Part shown: one piece after another, positions 53,040-64,000 of the stretch
How the letters are laid out: every line of letters starts with the position of its first letter
How positions within the stretch are numbered: the stretch's first letter is position 1
Source of the DNA: Pholis gunnellus
Lineage: Eukaryota > Chordata > Actinopteri > Perciformes > Pholidae
DNA: 64,000 nucleotides
Assembly: GCA_910591455.2 (NCBI GenBank)
Contig: OU342821.1
Span: 12,338,287-12,402,286 of the forward strand
Reading direction: 5' to 3'
Made by a program: the position numbers and the translations under genes
The notes under the pieces: model-generated
The model's input: the letters and a program-made list of their open reading frames with translations, nothing else
Databases searched by the model: none
What the model was told of the DNA's origin: nothing

Positions 53040-53420
53040 TAAAGCGATACCGTAGGTGGAAAGGGAAAAAAAGAGGTACTTGGAGAGGTCATGTCTCTAG
53101 AGTGATGGAGCCGAATGAAAATGGCTTCATATGAGGAAAGACTGTCTGACATCGTCTTCAAAGGAGAAGTGAGACACAGAGAGAAGGAGGAAATGCAGGA
53201 TGCTGAGAAGAGGGTGGGGCGGGTTATTGATTAAGAGAGCAAGAATGTGTGAGAGGAGGCAGCCCAGCAAGGGAGAAAAAGGTAGAGGTAAGAAGGTGGG
53301 ATAAAAAGGATGACTAAAGCGCAAGAGGAAGCGCAACAAGGGGGGGGGTTGAAAGCAGCTTCAGGCTCAATCAGCAGGCAAAGGAAAGAGTAAGAACGGG
53401 TGGGTATTGTGAGTAAGATA
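53040..53420. repeat. Purine-rich low-complexity stretch
   Basis: About 380 bp of A/G-biased plus-strand sequence without a clear unit, including a G9 run at 53340-53348. No coding potential is evident. Confidence 0.6.
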
Positions 53421-54616
53421 CAATTATACCACCACATCTCCAAAGTAAGCCTCTGGTGCCTGATGAGCGGATGGAAGGGGAAAAGAGGATCAAGCGAGAG
53501 AGATAGTGATATAGTTAATATGTTCCCAGCTATCCCCAGAACCCCTGCTGTCCCTGCCAGTCAGCAGGCATCCTGCTCCCTTCCTAATGAGTTGTTTACA
53601 TCCACAGCGGTAGATCAAAACCTCACCTCCAAACCATGGCTAGCAGCATCAATACTTCCAGATACATGGAGAATCTTTTTGCATTGAGTACCTATTTGAA
53701 AAACAGGGGCAAAAACATTATTAAGCACTTCTCTTCCCTCACTTCTTCCCTAATTCCTATGCCTGGGGATTGTGTCAGTCTTCTTTAATGACCAAGATTA
53801 ATGTTAAGTAGCATTATGGTAATGAGGGGTACCAGGCCTATCTCACTTTATTAAATAAAGCTGCTTGAAAATGAATTCGATTATGGATTCTGCTGTTGTT
53901 AATGGAGCGTGGCAAGAGAACAATGTTGACTTTTCTCCTCGTTATTGTTTTGATATGATGATCAGGGTGTGTTCTGCTTCATGCACACACTCATAGACAC
54001 ACAGGGAGATACAGACGCAGGCTTCAATCAGCATCTAGCAACCTATAATCTAGCATCACAGCGGGGACCTTTGCCACGTCTCGCGTGTGTCTTTTTGTGC
54101 GCGCAGAAGTGCAGAGCGAGAGACAAAATAAGAGACCGAAAGAATTACTGTACGCTCCACTGCATCCCCAGCACTCCCTTCAGATTTCAACCAGCAATAG
54201 AATCATACAGAGCTTTGAAAAAGCCGCAGCGCTATCGAAGCGCCCCATGACGATCTGCAGCGGCCCGAAAATGAAAACCTCTGCTGTGAGAATTTTTTAA
54301 AAAAATGTACAAATGTCTCTTGGATTACAATAGCCGGAATATTATGCCAGTACCCCCCTTCTGAGAGGAGCCCGTGGATCTTTAAAAACAGAAACATGAG
54401 AGCTGTCTGAATTAGGCAAGCTTTTGTTTGAGGCTCACCACCTGTACATGTGCGTGCCTGCGCATTGATCTGTGTGTGAGCATGCTCACGTGTGGCACAA
54501 AAAGGCCAAACTCATAAAACCTTACCCCGGCTTTGAGGTCTCCAATCATGGGATGATCTCCCAGTTGTCCTCCGTCTCCTCTTCCTTTCTTCCACCCTCA
54601 ATTTCAGCCCAGAGCA

Positions 54617-54635
54617 CCCCCCCCCCCCCCCCCCC
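54617..54635. repeat. Poly-C run (19)
   Basis: Nineteen consecutive C, then T and four more C. This is the longest homopolymer in the window. Confidence 0.95.
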
Positions 54636-56599
54636 TCCCCGTTTCTTCTCCCCACATCCCCTGAGTCGCAGACACCAGAGCACTTAACCTCAACAGGCCT
54701 CCCCCCTGCTCAGTCTGCCCCCGACACAGACGCAGCGTCACATCAACTCGGCTCATATTTAGCCCTGGATATAAAAGATTAATGGGAAGAGAGGGGGGAA
54801 TCAGCGTTCGGGTCTGCCAAAGGCTCTCCACTCCTTCAGTCAGGGAGCTCTCACTTGTGCTCCAGTGGAAACTGTAGAGGGTCTGTAGTTTTTCGCTGAA
54901 GTGCTGAAAGGAAGAAGGCATCATGCCGAGCTTTCCACCACGGTGTCACTTTCAGTTTACCTTCCCCTGCTGAGAATCCTCCACCAATTATTTGGGCTAG
55001 AGCACACACTGCTTCCCTTCCTGCAACAAACAATGACATCAAATATCGTGTCTTCTGGGATCTTTGAAAAAAAAAAAATAAACAATCTTTGAATTTTTGA
55101 CAACTTTCCATGAAAAGGGGGAGCCCTTGCTGCAAATGCAAACATAGCAAGCAACGAAATTTATAGTAAGACTTGTCCTACAATACCTAGAGACTGTTAA
55201 TTGAATATGTAGAGACTTTGTCGATAAACATTTAAGAGGCTACTTCTTATTTCTATGAAGAGATATAGCCTGGAGTAAGGTTACAAAAGGAAACACAATT
55301 GGATAAAAGATGAATCAATGATGTAAGTAGATTACACGGCACCATCTATTTCTTTAAGCAATCAAATGTCTCTTTACAATCTCTGACCCGAGACACAGCG
55401 AGCAGAGGCAGAGACATCCTGATGAAAAACACACACTAAGCTCCTCTTCGCACATTAAATATTAAGAGCCAATATTAGCCCTTTCTTTGTCACCCCATCA
55501 CCACTGTCGGAGCAGGAGACATCCTCATGAGAGCGCATGTGTGTGCATGCACGTGTTTTTCTCTGCGTTGTGATGCGAAAGTAATTGCGAGAGAGGCATG
55601 TGCGAGTACAGTAGCTGTGAAAAGGGAGAGGTCACTCACAGGGCATTGCTGTTCTTGGGAGTTGGGGTTGAAAGTGAATATTTGTACTGCATGGTTTCAG
55701 CTCTCGATGTGGGAGAGGTGGTGTTGGCAGCACCTAGCTTCAGGAGCTGACCTCATCCGTTACAGTGGCATGACCAAAACTAGTGACCCCACCCATCTGA
55801 ATGTCTTTACATACCCTCCCTTCACACTCCAGAGGTGGCAGAAGTTCAAATCTGTTACATTTCACTCACACGACTGATTTCTCCAACTCACATGTCAATA
55901 AAACATCCAAGCAAGACACCTCATAAAAGCCAGTCGAGGGCGGTGGTGACAGCAGAACGCTCCCAGAGGTTCAGAGGGACTTAATGGTAAGTATTTGGGG
56001 TACAGAATAACTTCTTGCTCTCTCTGCAGAGCATTACAGAGTTGTCTTGCGCTCACTCTCCCCGAAGCCCTCTCCTCTTGTTTGGCACTTCCCCTCTCCC
56101 CTCACCACCGCAGCCACGACTACTTCCATCAATCCCCGAGACGCCCAAAACACGCTTTTTCACAGAATAAAAAAACTGAATTTAAAAAGGCTGTGAGCAC
56201 TCACTCGCTGTTGCTGCAGCGGCTGAATCTGGTTTGGAGAACACAGAAAGCTCATCCAGCGGCAGTTTGTGGACACTTTGTCCATCTTAAAAAAGCAACG
56301 TGGGACACTTACTCAGAGATCTCGGGGAGGGATGAGGTGAAGGTTGAGTGTTGGCTAAAAGGTGGAGTGCCCACTTTGACAGAAGTGCTGTCTTATGCTG
56401 CTCCCTGAAGTACTGTGCTAGAGGTCATGTTTGACATCTCAGCAAAATAAAATCTGAATCATATACTCAAAAGGAAGTTACACAATTACACAATTAATCA
56501 AATTAGTTGTAACTCTGGTACATCATGGCATTATATTGTATATTGATTATATTTTGACTTCAGTAAAAATGTAAAAATGCATAAAAATGACAATATTTT

Positions 56600-56970
56600 G
56601 GCCTTTTTGGCTCTTGAGATGGCTGGTTGATTGGTCCATCACTTTGGTGACAGACTGAACTATCTCAAAAGCTATTGACTGGAATGAAATTGAATAACAT
56701 GTCCATTTAGGATGAATTCTTTTAACTATAAATTTGAAATTGTCCAATACTCTTTATTACTAAATATGTTCTAAACTAATGACATTCCCATCAGCATCAG
56801 TTGTAGGCCTAGTTTGTATTTACTGCTAATTAGGAAATGTTAGCATGCTAACTTCCGAAACTAAGACGGCTGACATGGTAAACATGACTTGCTACATCGG
56901 CATGTTAGCATTGTCACTGTGAGCATGTTAGCATGCTGATGTTAGCATTTAGCTCAGAGCACTACTGTTT
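56600..56970 (+). repeat. Dispersed fish repeat with GTTAGCATG motif, copy 2
   Basis: Same family and orientation as the copy near 40.9 kb but extending further upstream (GGTTGATTGGTCCATCACTT, then a stretch akin to CAAAAGCTATTGACTGGA). The TTAGCATGCTAA-type motif recurs several times, including within 56838-56955. The shared TTGTCCAATACT block lies about 160 bp before the shared CATGTTAGCATTG block here, against about 105 bp in copy 1, so one copy carries an internal indel. Confidence 0.78.
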
Positions 56971-58620
56971 TTTTTCCGCTGTTTCCACTCAAGTCTTTTG
57001 AGCACAAATGGAAAATGTTCACAAGAAACAGAAAAACATGCTAAACTCAAAGCGATGTAGGACCAAAACACACAACCATCTCTTTGTACACCTTCCACAT
57101 CTCTGGACACAGCGCCTTATTCATTATTCAGGTAACATGGGACGAAATCGATTTCCTGCCCTCAGCCCTAAACTCTCACCTGCCTCCTCTTCCTCTCAGA
57201 TCAACATTCCACACGGAGTGCAAAGGGCCCCGGCCACACAAGCCAGTATTCAGGGGTATTTGGTGGAATAGCCCGCATTTGAGCTGGTTTAGGATTTCAC
57301 ATAAACACACCTTGATCCTTAAATCTCAGCTAAGCCTGTTTCAGTTTCAAACAGCAGGAAAAGAGCCTGCTCAAACACTCAGGCAGGCTGGCTGCTGTAT
57401 AGATCATGTGTAGTATAGAGACACATACATTTGGCTGAGAAGACCAACTGAATGTAAATGTCGCTAAATTAATTAGCATTACTTGTGCAAGTGTCTTTAG
57501 GTATCTAGGGTTCCATGTGTGCAGTATCCGTGTGTGTGGGGGTGTGTGTGTGTGTGTTCATAACCCCGTGCATGCATGCAGCTGCCCTCCCTACAGGGAT
57601 CCGCTCCTTCAGACACATTTTCACCTCATCTGCGTTTAAGGGCATTAATATTGCACCAGCCGCGGTGGCAGGGTTAAATGGATGACTGGGGGGGGGGAAG
57701 AGGGGGGCTGAATGTCAAATGCAATCCCTCCACTCCTCCTTCCTTCCCTCTCCCTTCCTTTCCTTTCTGCCCTGATCCGGTGCGACATGAGGAGTTCAGG
57801 GGAAAGCTGTAGCTGGCCCTCCACCGAGACAAGATCCAGAGGCCAGCATGTGTCCTCTGTGTAGGAGACTATATGATCCTCTTCATCTGCATTTGCATTA
57901 GCGGCTCCCGCTGTTCTCGCTCTCTCCTTCCCATACGCTCTCCATCCATCTAGGCATTTGTAATATCCAACAAAATGGACGAGAAAGAACAAAGAGAGGA
58001 TGTTGATGGGATGTGCTGCGGAGGTTTGAATGTTTTCATTCACTTCAACAAACCTTCCACAATTTATCACTATCAATCAATTATCAAACCACTGTAAATT
58101 ACAGCAGGAATACGGTTTGAAATTAAAAAATATTTACAAGCTTGTTAACATGTAAAAAGGTGCCCCAGACCAGGATAGCACACTCGGCACATTACATTAT
58201 CCAAACCATCTCTATCAAGTTAATCGGCCCTGCTGGGAATATCATGCTATGCAAAGACGGAGGCTTTTCATGTTTCTTCTGTAATTAAGTCCCCTTCCTA
58301 TCATGGAATTCATCACTGAGACATGTTGTGGGCTGGTTGAGGAGGAAAAAGAAAAAATGGGGCTTGGTGAAGCGGAAAGACTGACATCATTCAGGTCACT
58401 TGGAGGTTAAGTTAACAGGCATACGAGCCTCTAAAAAATTAAAAGCTTGAGCTCACGGAAAGCTTCACTCCGAGCACGAGTGGCATGACCTGGAGGATTT
58501 GTGAGTAGAGTGCAGTGTGGATGGGCATGCAGACACACGCCTCAAACACACAGCGCTGTGTTAATGCACTCAGCGTGTTGTTCAGCTTGCGCATGGGCAC
58601 CCCTGCAACACACGTACCGA

Positions 58621-58645
58621 CACACACACACACACACACACACAC
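58621..58645. repeat. (CA)n microsatellite
   Basis: About 12 CA units. Confidence 0.96.
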
Positions 58646-59149
58646 GCTCTCATCCCTCTTGCTTAAAGTCAGACACAAAAACTCAGCACAAACCATTCCC
58701 AGTGATTGAGTGCTCAGTGGAGTGAGCAGCTGCGGATACACACCAACAGGACAGATGCACTGACAACGCTGCAGGTGGACAGATCATAATCTCTTTCCCT
58801 CTGTTTTTCTTTCTTTTACTCGCGGTCTTCTTCCACGCAACGGCACACATGCAGCAGTGGTCGTGCTTAGTGAAGTGTGAGGTATATAGTACGCGTTGTT
58901 ACGCAGGGTCACAGGGGCAAGGTGTCTGTACTTCATCTCGGGATTGTTAAAACGCCAATTACCAAGAGTCTCAGTGTGCATCACTGGCAGAGCCATCGGC
59001 TGTGTAGGTTTGGTTTCCGAAGCAGTGTTTCTTCTACCTTGTGTTAATCCTACTTCCTGCGTTATATACATTAATATCAATCGAGCAAATGACACGCAAT
59101 GATGAAATTAGCGTGCCTAATATATCAAGAAAAAAGGATTTTGTGAGGA

Positions 59150-59245
59150 GGCGTGTCCAATCTCAGAATCAGCTTGATTGACAATTTACACATACAAGGA
59201 ATTTGATTTATTTTAGCTCTCAATGTACATACAAGCACGTGGAAA
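59150..59245 (-). repeat. 3' tail fragment of a LINE-type retroelement
   Basis: On the minus strand this ends in AATCAAGCTGATTCTGAGAT, preceded by an AAATTCCTTGTATGTG block. This is a diverged form of the fish LINE 3' terminus that runs CCTTGTGTGTGCACA, then AATAAAGCTGATTCTGATTC. No reverse-transcriptase sequence is found on its 5' side (higher coordinates), so this is a tail-only, 5'-truncated insertion. It is oriented like unc5c. Confidence 0.65.
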
Positions 59246-62200
59246 AGAGATTTTGATCTACTCCATTTTCTTTTACCTCTCCCATTCCGAAGCAGAAATG
59301 ATGCCTTTGGGCAGAGCCCAACCAGCTTTGTAAAACAAGTCAACCTACATTTTCGAAGAACACTCAAACTGTCATACTTCACTCATTCAACAGCATACAC
59401 TACAGGTTGCATGTCATTTTTAAATAATGTATCACCGTAAATACATGTTAAGTTAAACATGTCTTTGTGCTTCTTGCTTTTATCCTTGATGGAGTAACTT
59501 TGACAACTAGATTGCCTATTAAATGCCTCTCACATCTGTCAGCGCTGTCTGTAAACAAACATGTTTTGACAGCAGAGATCCAATGAGTTGATACAGAATA
59601 ATGAGTCAGTTAGCAGGGAGGAAAAAAAGCAAGCTGCCAAGCCCATCTTTCCTTATTGACTATCTGCCTCCACTGACCATACAAGCACTTCTTAGCATCT
59701 CCGTTCTAAGACTTCTATTAGAAACCGTGAGTAAACACACAATTATCCAAAAGAATGTGTTCTATGAGTTCTGAGGTACAAGAGGAACTAAATGCATCCA
59801 CGCTTGAAACGTTCAATTCCAAGTGTTAGGTACGGTGTATTCAGGATGTCCTTGGAGTATGTGGAAAATGTTATAAATTCCAGATTTTCTTGACGTGTTG
59901 GACACAGGTGGATAAAATGTGCCATTCATCATTCAAAACTCTATCAGAGTTCCTTTCCTTCCAATTCCCCAAACCATGTGTCATTTCATTTCACGCGTGT
60001 TGTTAAAAATGAATAAGAGTGTTCAGTTATTCATCCCTTGTCTCACTATTTTTAGGTTTTCAATAAGGAGGATGTCGTTGTTGCTGAAGTTAGAAATTCT
60101 GCCCAGAGAGTCGGATCCTGCACGGATCCAACAATCACTGTGGTTTGCGTGACCAGATGTGACGGCATACTGTCCCGAGTACGACGGATACAAGACAGGC
60201 TCATTTACACTGCTGAGACTATGCAGATGTGACACGGACTGCTGCAGATGTAGCACAAAGCACACATGACTTACAGTAAACGAGGGTGAAAAGTCTATAT
60301 TCATTTGGCGGATTCACTGAACTGGAATTTGAGTGTCTCCTTTCATCGAGGTGTAAAACATGAGATGAGAGCAAAGTAGACATGGGAGAGGGAATCTATA
60401 TTTTGGAGATGGGAATTTGACTGTGTAAAAAAATAGCTAGTTTATAACATATAACAGCTATGTGATCCAAAAAATCAGGCAAATAGAGCTATAGAACATG
60501 ATAAAAGATCTCCGGGGGTGTAGGGGGAATCTTGAAATGATCAGCAAAGTCGAATTTAAATAGCTCCTGATTTTCAAAACATACATCGGTCTCTTTCCAC
60601 ACACCCCATTGTGCATTGATTGGAAACCAGAGAACAGCGGGAGGCATCAGTGAGAACGGTGAGGGAGACAAGAGTGACATTCATCCTCCCACCTCCAGGT
60701 TAATTGACATGATAATTACAAGACTGAGGGAAAGGATGAGAACCGGCAGTCAGGGTCGCACGCATGCCTGCGAGTGCATTTTTAAGATGGGTAGATGGAT
60801 TCTTAAACATGTGCACATGTTTCGAAGTGCAATTCATTATGCTGGCAGCTGTATTTGTTTATTTGTAATGAGTAACTACATGTGTCATTTCGTTTTCATG
60901 GGAAACTTGGCGCCAACCAAGCTACTTTTGTTAGTTTCCCTCACAAACATGCCAGTCTCGAACACAGAGGCCCGTCTGCCCAAACCCTTTCATAAAAGCA
61001 TTGTGAGACCATAATTAGCTGAAAAGATCAGAAACCAAACCAGAAAAGGGAAATTGCTAACTTGTAAACGACAAGTTAATAGTTGTGCATATAGTGTCAA
61101 TGCCAGATGAAAGAGTGCAAAATAAATACAGGAAAGAATATAAAGAAACAAAATAATAAAGTGACAGATTTCAATAAATGCAGCCACTGTAATAAACCTA
61201 CAATAGCTACAATGTTCTGCCGCCATTATCAGTTTCAGGGAAGTACCATAAAATTGGTGTTTTAGTGTGTTCACCATTCATAGTCATGTCTCGTCCAGTT
61301 TCAAATGAGAACATTCAAACCGGACTCGGCAGGCCTAAAACAGCCCACATGTATCCATGTGGTGAGGGCCTTTGATCAGTAGGACACTGTGCCGGTGAAG
61401 GCTTACCATTGTTTTAGACTTGATTTTGTGACTCTTGGTCAGCGGCTTTCAGGTCCCTCAGTGATGTTGCATGTAACAGCAACACAGCTATCAAACGCTT
61501 TATGTAAGAAGATAAGGAAACATTACTTTTGTAGTTTTCACACGCATTGCATTCGTCTTCTTTAGCTCCATAACATTAGGACAACTTGAATTCGGGCTTG
61601 TGCATCCTCGTTTTCTTTTATTCCTCTAAATTGTTGACACCTGACAGGTAGTGTCATTTCAACAACTTGCAGTTTAATTGCTGCGAATTCATTTAGGATG
61701 ATTGACAGTTATGGGCTCTGTGATTGGCTGACAGGTCTTCTCTAAGTAGACAAGTAAATAACAAGCATGGTGACGGGAGGTTGAGCTAAAATATTTATAT
61801 AAGTATTTTTCACTTGCGATTGAGATTCTCCCTTTAGTCAACCTCTTTTTACACATTTTAACATGGTTCATGTTGTTGGAGCATTATTTAAAATAGTATG
61901 TGGCTCTGTTCTGCATTTCAAAGATAAATGGTGTTTTATCATCTGCAAAACACACACTCAATGGTCCCTAAAATACCCCAAGACTTTACTATAAAGCTCA
62001 GGTAATGTTGTGTACAAGAAGGTCCTCAGAGAATTAGCATAAAAATCCAGAACAAAGAACTGAAAGATAAATGTGGCAATAAAATGTAGCGGAATGAAAC
62101 CTTTTTTTTCCAAGCATTGTTCAGAGCAACCAGACTTCTGAGACTAGCCAAGAGGATGTCAGTAAGTGATTCATTTTGCCCCCAGGGACTAGATTCAAGC

Positions 62201-62310
62201 TTTCTCATCTCTGCCGTCCATTCTCTCTGTGTCCCTCTCTTTTTTTCTGGTGTTACGGCTTTCTTCCTCCCTTGTTCAACAGCTGTGGAGCAGGGTTAGG
62301 GTCAAGGGAA

Positions 62311-62346
<36 letters not shown>
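62311..62346. repeat. (CT)n microsatellite
   Basis: A CT run with one TTT interruption near 62325. Confidence 0.95.
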
Positions 62347-62348
<2 letters not shown>

Positions 62349-64000
62349 GGATGTGCTACTGTTAGGCTTGAATACCTGTGTGTGGAGGCACAGGGCTGGA
62401 TTTTCCCATGCCAATGGTTAACTGCTGGCTGTATTTGAAACTGTGGGGAGACCTCCGCTGCCCTTTGGATCCCTCCACTGGCCCCTGGCCCAGAGACTGT
62501 GTCTTTTCCCCTGCTGGGACCCTCAATGGACTCTGTGTGTGTGTGCGTGTGTGTGCGTGTTAATGGCGTATCTCAGGAGGGGTTCTGTCATTCAGTCATC
62601 AGCCATTCAACCACCAGCCTCCACATTGCGGGCCGCCGGCCCCTCACCCAGGGCAAGTCATCTGTCCATAAAAGACAAACTTTGATCTCTCTCTTAAACC
62701 TAAAAACTCAGCATATTCCCTTAATGCTCAATTTTTTTCCCCAACTCCCAAATCATTTTCTGAAAGTCGCTGTCTTGGCAAATATATCTTTCTGCCAGTT
62801 TTGTCTCTCCCCCCCGCCTACCCCACCCTCTGTGTTTCAAGCTCACAAAATGACTGTTTGCCTTGCTCTGTTCCGCCCTCCTTCCGTCCTCGCCGACATC
62901 CATCCAGTCCCAGGCTTTGTGTAGGACATCTCCTGCCGAGGGAGTTGAAAGCATTCCTCCACCTCCCCTGTCATCATGGCGTATTTAATAACCACCCCAA
63001 TAAAGTCAACAACAAGGCCTGCGACGCAACCCCCCCCCCCCTTTCCACCGGTGGCCCCCAACCCCTCACCCTCAGGTCTGATGAATGGGACCATCAGGCA
63101 TGCCAGCTGCCCCGGAGGTGAGCAGGCTGCCCCCGCCGGGCAGCCAGGCCACCGAGCCAGGGGGAGGAAGAGCAGAGCGGAGAGGGCCAGGGCAGGGCCG
63201 GCCTGCCAGAGCTCACACTAGGCAAAGCTTGGACAGAAAAGAACTGGTGGAAATATGGAGAAACGCGAGGAGGGCCGTTGAAGCAGAGGGGTGCAGGATG
63301 CACACGCAAACAGGGGGCCGGCTTGGGCGCCAGCAACACAGTGGGCAGTAAGGATGCACTCACAACATGTTTTTGCTCACACTGCTTGCTCATGACTTTC
63401 CACTTCTCTTGACGACAGTTGCTCCATATTCTATAGGGCAGTACATTCACTTTTGGAAAGCTCAGGGGGAAAAAATGGAAGAAATCCGGTTAAAAAATGT
63501 GCATTTGTTAAAATGTGTTTTGCATTAATCAGACAGGATGTAAGTCTTGTAAATGCATGGCGGTGATAACATACCGTACACCAGAAGCGGATATAAGCCT
63601 CTTGTGTAGTATTGAGCATAAATTAGCCTACATTGTGTATGTGTATGGTATATTTCAGCTTAGGTTTGTGTATGTGTATGAGACAGAATGAGGGAAAAGA
63701 CGGTGGGAATAGAGGAGGCACACTACGAAGTCACATTATGAATCCTTAATTTGGCAAACAAACATTGGAACGCATATGCATTAATTTGCAAGGCCACACT
63801 CGTGAATTGAAAATAGGTTGATAATTAGAGCAGGCTACGCACATGCAGAACGACTGCCCCACGGTATTACTAAGCCACAACTGGTCAGGAATCACGATGA
63901 GCTTTGATTATTGGCAGGCGAAAAGCTGTTTACGTACTACCTGACATAATTCTTGACGCTGCCCGAGTTAACAGCATATGTGATCCCCTCACATCCACTC

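Noticed and set aside
57645..58076. 143-codon minus-strand frame
   Set aside because: It is same-strand as unc5c and mildly acidic in part, but has no family resemblance, is low-complexity at its C-terminus and shows no exon boundary fitting unc5c.
62499..62924. 141-codon plus-strand frame
   Set aside because: It runs through GT repeats and pyrimidine-rich sequence with no protein family resemblance.
63094..63450. Possible unc5c exon 1 (GC-rich, minus strand)
   Set aside because: It has no methionine followed by a hydrophobic leader and no phase-1 donor at a sensible position. The frame gives a Pro/Ser/Arg-rich peptide.

Overview
The window is vertebrate genomic DNA, almost certainly from a teleost fish and probably a percomorph (inference). 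It contains no prokaryote-like coding. The signs are short exons with GT/AG boundaries in very long introns, dense CA/GT and GA/CT microsatellites, a decayed L2-type LINE, a Tc1-like transposon remnant and a dispersed fish repeat rich in GTTAGCATG motifs.

One gene is recognisable, on the minus strand: the netrin receptor unc5c. Six consecutive internal exons between 25213 and 13 encode nearly the whole extracellular region: Ig1 (24983-25213 plus 18007-18150), Ig2 (12759-12862 plus 2143-2323), TSP1-a (459-626) and TSP1-b (13-177). The reading frames join without a break (993 bp, 331 codons), every intron is GT-AG, and all domain cysteines and the WxxWxxW motifs are present. The signal-peptide exon lies upstream of base 64000. 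The juxtamembrane, transmembrane, ZU5, UPA and death-domain exons lie to the left of base 1. Exon numbers 2-7 assume one signal-peptide exon upstream, as in mammals.

Layout from right to left in gene order: 64000-25214 is part of a first intron of at least 38.8 kb. It holds the L2 LINE (about 51040-52652) with a likely nested insertion, two copies of the GTTAGCATG repeat (about 40745-41015 and 56600-56970), a LINE 3'-tail fragment (about 59150-59245), many microsatellites and several long poly-G/C runs. Exons 2-7 then follow, separated by introns of 6.8, 5.1, 10.4, 1.5 and 0.28 kb. Intron 2 carries the Tc1-like remnant (22868-23174). Intron 3 carries a perfect 17-bp inverted repeat (14611-14651). 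Intron 4 carries short tandem and inverted repeats.

I found no second gene, tRNA, rRNA, CRISPR array, operon or new multi-gene system. The remaining open reading frames (up to about 200 codons) look like chance or microsatellite-driven frames. The points that merit a second look are the nested LINE, the Tc1 remnant, unusual G/C homopolymer runs including a poly-G/poly-C pair, hairpin-forming inverted repeats, and a few repeat-poor A/T-rich stretches that could be conserved enhancers. Those last are only candidates.
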